From Bradyrhizobium sp. Arg816 (GTDB lineage Bacteria; Pseudomonadota; Alphaproteobacteria; Rhizobiales; Xanthobacteraceae), in the NCBI RefSeq assembly GCF_029989365.1, contig NZ_JAPRAQ010000007.1, forward strand, positions 124,001-188,000: a stretch of 64,000 nucleotides of DNA, in the 5' to 3' direction. Position 1 is the stretch's first letter. The number at the start of each line of letters is the position of its first letter. Shown here piece after piece: positions 59,326 through 64,000 of this stretch. A program made the position numbers and the translations under genes. The notes under the pieces were generated by a model. The model was not told the DNA's origin. It worked only from the letters and a program-made list of their open reading frames with translations, and did no database searches.

Positions 59326-59736
59326 CCGCAAGCTGAGCATCGCATTCGAAGCAAACAGGAAACACTTATGAAACGCTGACAGGCGTCATGTCGAGGAAAT
59401 GACCCGGCCAGCGTTTGTTGAAATGAGCTTCATTGACCGCGCTGGCGCCCCGCAAGATCAGATCTCGCGTCTGTGACACCCTTCCTGCACTGCTGCCGGT
59501 CATTCTCCCTGATCGTGGGGGAGCCGGCGAACCATGTTGCCATCTCAAGCCTCCTCCTCCACGTCGATGGTCTCTGTCGCCTGCGCGACCGCACCTCCAT
59601 TCTTGAAGGTTAGAGCATTGACGATTGTCAGCGCGATATACCGATTCTCCGTTATATTGTGGTGTAGAGATCGAAAGGTCTCGGACGCTTACTTACCGAA
59701 GGCTTGAATCAGTTAACTCCTTCGACTTGAGGCCAT
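59326..59736. other. 410-bp intergenic region with the promoter of the old yellow enzyme gene
   Basis: No convincing gene. The right part holds a Fnr-type box (59618-59631) and a TTATAT -10 element. A GC-rich inverted segment follows the chaperone operon near 59440-59540. Confidence 0.45.
59618..59631. promoter_or_regulatory. Fnr/FixK-type box upstream of the old yellow enzyme gene
   Basis: TTGACGATTGTCAG with TTATAT (59652-59657) 30 bp from its centre; 106 bp before the ATG at 59737. The best-looking class II arrangement in the window. Confidence 0.65.
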
Positions 59737-60948
59737 ATGGTCACCGCTACCACGCACAGCCGCCTGCTCCACGCGGTCCAAAACGGGGATGCGACCCCCC
59801 TCTTCCAAGAATGCCGGCTCGGGCCGTTCAACCTGCCCCATCGAGTGGTCATGGCGCCATTGACCCGTTCAAGAGCACGACAGCCCGGCAATGTGCCGTC
59901 TCAACTCGCGGCCTGTTATTATGCGCAACGTGCGTCTGCCGCCCTGATCATAAGCGAGGCTACTCAGATCTCGATGCAGGGCCAGGGTTATGCATGGACG
60001 CCAGGTATCCATAGCCGCGAACAGGTAGAAGCCTGGCGGCAGGTCACGAAGGCTGTGCACGAGGCTGATGGACTGATCTTCAACCAACTTTGGCACGTCG
60101 GTCGCATTTCACATCCGGCCCTGCAGCCGGACAACATGCTACCCGTAGCGCCCTCGGCGATCACGCCCGCGGGCAAAGCCTTCATCGAAAACGAGCGTGG
60201 CGAGGGAGAACTGGTTCCATTTGTGCGTCCACGCGCGCTGGCTTTTGAGGAGATGCCATACCTTATCAAACAGTATGAGCGCGCTGCGAGGAATGCGGAG
60301 GCCGCCGGGTTCGACGGCATCGAGATTCATGCGGCCAACGGCTACCTGATCGATCAGTTCATCGAGAGCAGCACCAACCAACGCAGCGACGCCTACGGCG
60401 GCACAGTTCAAAATCGGGTGCGGCTTCTGCTTGAAATCACGGAAGCCCTGATTCCCATTCTCGGGGCGGACAGGATCGGCGTCCGGCTCTCACCTCTTGG
60501 CAAGATGAACGACATCAGCGACGACGATCCGGAATCGACGTTCGGTTACCTCGCCGAGCAGCTCTCCGGCTATGGTTTGGCCTATCTTCACATCGTCAAT
60601 CCGGCGCTCGAGCAGATGCAGAATGGCGAGAAGCCGGAGCCGTACGCCCTCAATATGGCCCGACTGATTCGGAACAAGTATCAGGGAACACTCATCGTTG
60701 CCGGAGGCTTCAACGCCGATAGCGCCACGCAATGGCTGCGAGATGGCCAAGCCGACTTGATCGCCTTCGGCCGCAAGTTCATCGCCAATCCCGACCTGCC
60801 CGAACGACTGCGCGTCGATGCACCACTGAATGTGGACGACCCGACGACATACTATGGTGGCGGCGAGAAAGGTTACACGGACTATCCTTCACTGGAACAG
60901 GACCGCGGCGAAAAGGCGAAGGCCTGTGTCGACCAGCGTTGGCGATGA
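59737..60948 (+). CDS. old yellow enzyme-family alkene reductase
   Basis: A 403-residue FMN enzyme (NemA-type). The flavin domain shows VMAPLTRSRARQPG, FNQLWHVGRISHP, the catalytic HAANGYLIDQFIESSTNQRSDAYGG, GVRLSPLG and GGFNADSATQWL, then ADLIAFGRKFIANPDL. It reduces activated double bonds such as enals or nitro esters with NAD(P)H. The N-terminus is about 20 residues longer than usual. It is followed 22 bp later by a DJ-1-type gene. Confidence 0.9.
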   Translation: MVTATTHSRLLHAVQNGDATPLFQECRLGPFNLPHRVVMAPLTRSRARQPGNVPSQLAACYYAQRASAALIISEATQISMQGQGYAWTPGIHSREQVEAWRQVTKAVHEADGLIFNQLWHVGRISHPALQPDNMLPVAPSAITPAGKAFIENERGEGELVPFVRPRALAFEEMPYLIKQYERAARNAEAAGFDGIEIHAANGYLIDQFIESSTNQRSDAYGGTVQNRVRLLLEITEALIPILGADRIGVRLSPLGKMNDISDDDPESTFGYLAEQLSGYGLAYLHIVNPALEQMQNGEKPEPYALNMARLIRNKYQGTLIVAGGFNADSATQWLRDGQADLIAFGRKFIANPDLPERLRVDAPLNVDDPTTYYGGGEKGYTDYPSLEQDRGEKAKACVDQRWR

Positions 60949-60970
60949 TGCAGCAGAGGAGCCTGTCCGC

Positions 60971-61690
60971 ATGAGAATATTGATCGTCCTCACGTCGCAC
61001 AGCCAGCTCGGAAACACCGGAAAGAAGACCGGCTTCTGGTTTGAGGAGTTCGCTGCACCATACTACATTTTCAGGAACTCCGGGGCCGAGCTGACGCTTG
61101 CGTCTCCTAATGGCGGCTTGCCTCCGGTTGATCCCAGGAGTGAACGACCCGAGATGCAGACCGAGGCGGCCATTCGGTTCCTGGCAGATCGTTACGCACA
61201 GGCCGAGCTCGCGAATACCAGAACATTGTCGAGCATTTCAGTCAGCGATTATGATGCTGTCTTCTATCCTGGCGGTCATGGTCTGTTGTGGGATCTGGCC
61301 AATGACCCGCATTCGATCACAATGATCGAGACCTTATTTTACACGGGGCGTCCCGTCGCACTGGTCTGCCACGGGGCCGGCGCCTTGCGCTACACCAGGG
61401 CCGCGAATGGGCGGCCCCTCGTGGCCGGCAAATCTGTCACCGGCTTTTCCAACGCCGAGGAGGCCGCGATGGAGCTGACTGAGGTCGTTCCCTTCCTGGT
61501 CGAGGACATCCTGAGGAATAACGGCGGCAACTATTCCAAGCACGACAAGTGGCAGCCTTACGCCGTATCTGATGGCGACCTCATCACAGGACAGAATCCC
61601 GCGTCGTCGGACGCCGTGGCCAACGCGCTGGTCGAACGGTTGCGAATTAGTCGCGCCAGCGGCAAGCGAGCTCATGGTGGGCCCAGGTAA
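60971..61690 (+). CDS. DJ-1/PfpI-like type 1 glutamine amidotransferase domain protein
   Basis: A 239-residue protein of the Hsp31/HchA-like group: SHSQLGNTGKKTGFWFEEFAAPYYIF, LASPNGGLPPVDPRSE, YDAVFYPGGHGLLWDLAND, and the nucleophile in VALVCHGAGALRY. Homologues detoxify methylglyoxal. The neighbouring alkene reductase deals with related reactive carbonyls. ATG 60971 follows GAGGAGCC. Confidence 0.85.
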   Translation: MRILIVLTSHSQLGNTGKKTGFWFEEFAAPYYIFRNSGAELTLASPNGGLPPVDPRSERPEMQTEAAIRFLADRYAQAELANTRTLSSISVSDYDAVFYPGGHGLLWDLANDPHSITMIETLFYTGRPVALVCHGAGALRYTRAANGRPLVAGKSVTGFSNAEEAAMELTEVVPFLVEDILRNNGGNYSKHDKWQPYAVSDGDLITGQNPASSDAVANALVERLRISRASGKRAHGGPR

Positions 61691-61782
61691 CACTGAGCTC
61701 TTCCGGTCGCTCCGCCATCCGGTCCGGATCGTCAGCGATCCCTCCTTCCGCGACTTCTTCTTCCGCGATTTCTCCTTATCCA

Positions 61783-61796
61783 TTGACGGGTATCAT
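61783..61796. promoter_or_regulatory. Fnr/FixK-type box upstream of a small zinc-ribbon ORF
   Basis: TTGACGGGTATCAT, 61 bp before the ATG at 61858, with GAATAC or TGTAAA about 30 bp downstream. Confidence 0.45.
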
Positions 61797-61857
61797 GGTC
61801 GCAATTTGCGCATTGTAAAAGAATACCAAGAGTTCAAACAGGGCGCGAGCACCATCG

Positions 61858-62064
61858 ATGGGCAGAAGCTTCAGGTCATATCATTGTCCGGAATGCGCGA
61901 AGATGCTGTGCATGCTTCGCAAGCGAGCCGCCGATGCCAAGCGCATAGGCGTCACTTGCAGTGATCCGATGCAGCGGCGGGATATTTCGAATCTCCTTAA
62001 CAGCGAATTGCAGCCGCCACGTGAGCTCCCTTGGACACCGACCGAGAGCGGGAGATCACAATAA
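61858..62064 (+). CDS. possible small Cys-rich protein
   Basis: A 68-residue ORF: YHCPECAKMLCMLRKRAADAKRIGVTCSDPMQRRDISNLL. The CPEC and later Cys could bind metal. No family recognised. Support is the Fnr-type box upstream and the overlap with the following ORF, which starts 34 bp before its stop in another frame. Confidence 0.35.
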   Translation: MGRSFRSYHCPECAKMLCMLRKRAADAKRIGVTCSDPMQRRDISNLLNSELQPPRELPWTPTESGRSQ

Positions 62065-62453
62065 TCAGCGTGCCATTTATCGAAACCTCAGTCAGATACG
62101 CCTCAATGCGCCAGATACACGCAGCCATGGACCATTTCCATCGCGGCGATTTCGAGTGCGCCGCGACCTTGGCCGCCGCTGCCTACGGAATGCTGCCGGC
62201 TATCGACAATGCCGCCCTGCCCGCGTCGGAAGCCCGTTCAGCGCGCGTCGAGAGCGTTGGTCACTGGCTCGCGCATGGCACGATCCTCGATCGGACCGGC
62301 AATAGTCGGCGGAAAGAGAGTATCGTTATACGAACGGCGGAGGTAGGGATTGCGATCCATGTGGCGATCACGAGGTTTGACATCGTTTTCCCGGACCAGA
62401 AAACGCCTCAGATGATCAGCTTCAGGCGCGCGATCAATTCTGCAACAAGCTAG
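62031..62453 (+). CDS. conserved hypothetical protein
   Basis: A 140-residue protein from TTG 62031 (MDTDREREITIISVPFIETSVRYASMRQIHAAMDHFHRGDFECAATLAAAAYGMLP). The H..RGDFECAxTLAAAAxGMLP core is familiar from Bradyrhizobium proteins of unknown function, possibly a short TPR-like helical pair. ATG 62106 is an alternative start. No membrane segment. Confidence 0.6.
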   Translation: MDTDREREITIISVPFIETSVRYASMRQIHAAMDHFHRGDFECAATLAAAAYGMLPAIDNAALPASEARSARVESVGHWLAHGTILDRTGNSRRKESIVIRTAEVGIAIHVAITRFDIVFPDQKTPQMISFRRAINSATS

Positions 62454-62523
62454 AGCACTTGTGACGACGTAGCTGCGCGCCCGAGCACGATGAGAAGGCG
62501 CGTCATCTAGGCCGGCTCTCGAA

Positions 62524-63246
62524 TCAGTTCTGACGCCGCTGGCCGAACAATTGCAGCAGCATCATAAAGAGATTTATGAAGTCGAGGTAGAGCGCCAGCG
62601 CCCCCAGCACGGCCTTCTTGCCGGCCAACTCCTCCATGTCCGATTCCAGATACATGGCTTTGATGCGTTGCGTATCGTAGGCGGTAAGTCCCACAAACAG
62701 GAACACACCGACGATCGAGATCACGAACTGGACGGTGTCTGACCTGACGAAGATGTTCACTAGTGAGGCGATCACAATGCCGATCAGTCCCATGGACAGA
62801 AAGGACCCAAACTTTGAGAGATCGGCACCGGTTGTAAACCCGTAGAAGCTCATTGCGTCATAGGTTGCGGCCGTGATCAAGAAGACGCGCGCAATCGAAC
62901 TCCCGGTGAAGACCAGGAAGATGCCGCCCAGCGACAGCCCCATGACGGCGGCGTAGAGCCAGAACAACAGGATCGCGGTGCCGGCGCTGATGCGTTCAAG
63001 CCCGAAGCTTAGAACGAGCACAAAGCCGAGGGGCGCCAGCATGACAATCCAGAGCAGCGGTGTTCCGGCGATCGCCTGATAGAAGCCGGAAGCAGCGGCA
63101 GCATAGGCGACGAGGGCGGTCAACATCAGCCCCGCTGACATATAGCCATAGATGCGTTGCATGTGCTGACGGAGACCGGCTTCGATCCGGGCTTCCGGTG
63201 CCGTGCCAAACGTTGATCGTTGTTCATTGGGGGCATAGCCGCTCAT
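62524..63246 (-). CDS. Bax inhibitor-1/YccA family membrane protein
   Basis: A 240-residue protein with seven helices. It starts at ATG 63246 with a polar N-terminus, then RIYGYMSAGLMLTALVAYAAA, TAATYDAMSFYGFTTGADLSKFGSFLSMGLIGIVIASLVNIF, and the typical C-terminus TAYDTQRIKAMYLE ... ALALYLDFINLFMMLLQLFG. Family members are pH-gated calcium leak channels or modulators of FtsH. The in-frame 34-codon extension upstream is not supported. Confidence 0.9.
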   Translation of the reverse strand: MSGYAPNEQRSTFGTAPEARIEAGLRQHMQRIYGYMSAGLMLTALVAYAAAASGFYQAIAGTPLLWIVMLAPLGFVLVLSFGLERISAGTAILLFWLYAAVMGLSLGGIFLVFTGSSIARVFLITAATYDAMSFYGFTTGADLSKFGSFLSMGLIGIVIASLVNIFVRSDTVQFVISIVGVFLFVGLTAYDTQRIKAMYLESDMEELAGKKAVLGALALYLDFINLFMMLLQLFGQRRQN

Positions 63247-63344
63247 CGCTCGCTCCTGCAAGTTCGTTTCAATGCTGTGGGCGCGATCACGTATGTCGCC
63301 TCGGTCATCTTGCTTCTGACGGTTCCGCTCAGCGGGCGCAGAGG

Positions 63345-63563
63345 TCAAGGTGGGCTGGCTCCTTCCTCTTTCACGCTATGTGCCGCCGTCAGCCAGTTCT
63401 GCCACATCGCCGGATCGACCGGAGAGCCATCGGCCCATTTCAAACCTGCGAGCAAAAATGCGACCTCCTCCTGAGGTTTGTCCATGCGACGCCAGACGGT
63501 CTCCACGAAGATCCTCATCGCATCGTAAGCCTCAATCAGGGTGATTGTGTCGTTAGCCTGCAT
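63345..63563 (-). CDS. small conserved hypothetical protein
   Basis: A 72-residue protein: MQANDTITLIEAYDAMRIFVETVWRRMDKPQEEVAFLLAGLKWADGSPVDPAMWQNWLTA. Soluble and helical. A Fnr-type box with a GAATAA -10 element (minus strand) lies 54 bp upstream. Its reading frame stops before the Bax inhibitor gene. Confidence 0.6.
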   Translation of the reverse strand: MQANDTITLIEAYDAMRIFVETVWRRMDKPQEEVAFLLAGLKWADGSPVDPAMWQNWLTAAHSVKEEGASPP

Positions 63564-63616
63564 GGTCGTTAGCCCATATGCCCTTCCACCTTATTCGCCA
63601 GAGGCCCGGTTGACGT

Positions 63617-63630
63617 TGACGTCTGTCATG
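63617..63630. promoter_or_regulatory. Fnr/FixK-type box upstream of the gene at 63563
   Basis: TTGACGTCTGTCAT on the plus strand. Reading the minus strand, GAATAA (63596-63591) lies 30 bp from the centre, in the right place for a -10 element. Confidence 0.55.
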
Positions 63631-63696
63631 GCGCAAGCACACGACACACGGACCCCTTGCGCCGATATGATTTGCGCGACACCCTTTGCCTACAAT

Positions 63697-64000
63697 TCAT
63701 GAGGCTGCCGGCGCGGCAGAAGGCGCATGCTGGCGCAACCAGTGGCGCAAGGCCTCGACGCCCACTGCGCCGGCGCGTTGAGCGACGACGTTACCTCTGT
63801 GGAATAGCACCAGGGTCGGAATGCTTTGAATGTGGTAGCGGGCCGACAGCTCCGCTTCCGCCTCGGTGTCAACCTTCAGGAAGCGAAGCTCGGGTTCGAA
63901 CTCGCCGGCGGCGCGCTCGAAGGCCGGCGCCATCGCTTTGCAAGGCCCGCACCATGCCGCCCAAAAATCGACCACAACCGGAATATCGTTGCGCTGGATA
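63697..64000 (-). CDS. trxC: thioredoxin (C-terminal 101 codons, start beyond window)
   Basis: The visible part contains IPVVVDFWAAWCGPCKAMAPAFE with the WCGPC active site, KVDTEAEAELSARYHIQSIPTLVLFHRG with the cis-Pro, and a short C-terminal Ala/Pro tail. The N-terminus is cut off by the window edge, so I cannot see whether the extra zinc domain of thioredoxin 2 (TrxC) is present; the I-Q-R-N-D-I-P-V approach resembles TrxC. It reduces protein disulfides in the cytoplasm. Confidence 0.85.
   Translation of the reverse strand, partial: IQRNDIPVVVDFWAAWCGPCKAMAPAFERAAGEFEPELRFLKVDTEAEAELSARYHIQSIPTLVLFHRGNVVAQRAGAVGVEALRHWLRQHAPSAAPAAS

Noticed and set aside
1..64000. CRISPR arrays, tRNA or rRNA genes
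   Set aside because: No regularly spaced repeats, and no cloverleaf-like or rRNA-like segments were recognised by eye; an automated scan could still find a tRNA.

Overview
The window looks like a chromosome or megaplasmid segment of an alphaproteobacterium of the order Hyphomicrobiales (Rhizobiales), most like Bradyrhizobium/Rhodopseudomonas relatives. The pointers are high GC, many small genes I recognise only from that order, Ku plus a stand-alone LigD-type ligase, a Rhizobiales-type trb/traG/relaxase block, GGAAC-N16/17-CGTT promoters of the EcfG general stress sigma factor, and FixK/Fnr-type TTGAC-N4-GTCA boxes. No rRNA, tRNA or CRISPR array was recognised.

Region 1 (1-16 kb) is a general stress and DNA repair neighbourhood: an iron permease fragment, small membrane and secreted proteins, a HAD phosphatase, two sensor kinases, a PolX-like protein with its polymerase site altered, a NUDIX hydrolase, a cysteine hydrolase, DUF892 and DUF72 proteins, and a broken Ku remnant. 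Eight or more EcfG-like promoters head these genes. Region 2 (16.4-21.7 kb) holds a PaoABC-type molybdenum aldehyde oxidoreductase and an alpha/beta hydrolase. Region 3 (22-32.7 kb) is a truncated conjugative element: excisionase-like gene, trbC, a damaged trbB, an MFS transporter flanked by short repeats, copG, traG, a relaxase with a repeat-rich upstream region, and an IS110-family element.

Region 4 (32.7-36.6 kb) is a second end-joining locus: ligase, Ku with a 13-nt deletion, and paralogues of region 1 genes. Region 5 (36.6-41.7 kb) is a phage remnant (small terminase) followed by an AT-richer block of unknown minus-strand genes, including an AbiJ-like defence gene and a protein ending in an SSB-like DDDIPF tip.

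Region 6 (42-64 kb) is a stress-survival island: PRC-barrel proteins, PsiE, AI-2E transporter, universal stress protein, quinone reductase, HdeD, formaldehyde dehydrogenase, DJ-1 proteins, a Crp/Fnr regulator, BON protein, Hsp20-DnaK-GrpE-CbpA-CbpM, old yellow enzyme, Bax inhibitor-1 protein and thioredoxin. Nine TTGA(C/T)-N4-(G/A)TCA boxes sit upstream of its genes, most with a -10-like hexamer about 31 bp downstream. This suggests one regulon driven by the regulator encoded at 50948-51655.

A striking feature of the whole window is the number of small indels: about eleven genes are split by frameshifts, mostly single-base losses. They are either gene decay in accessory DNA or consensus errors, and this must be settled before the broken genes are interpreted.
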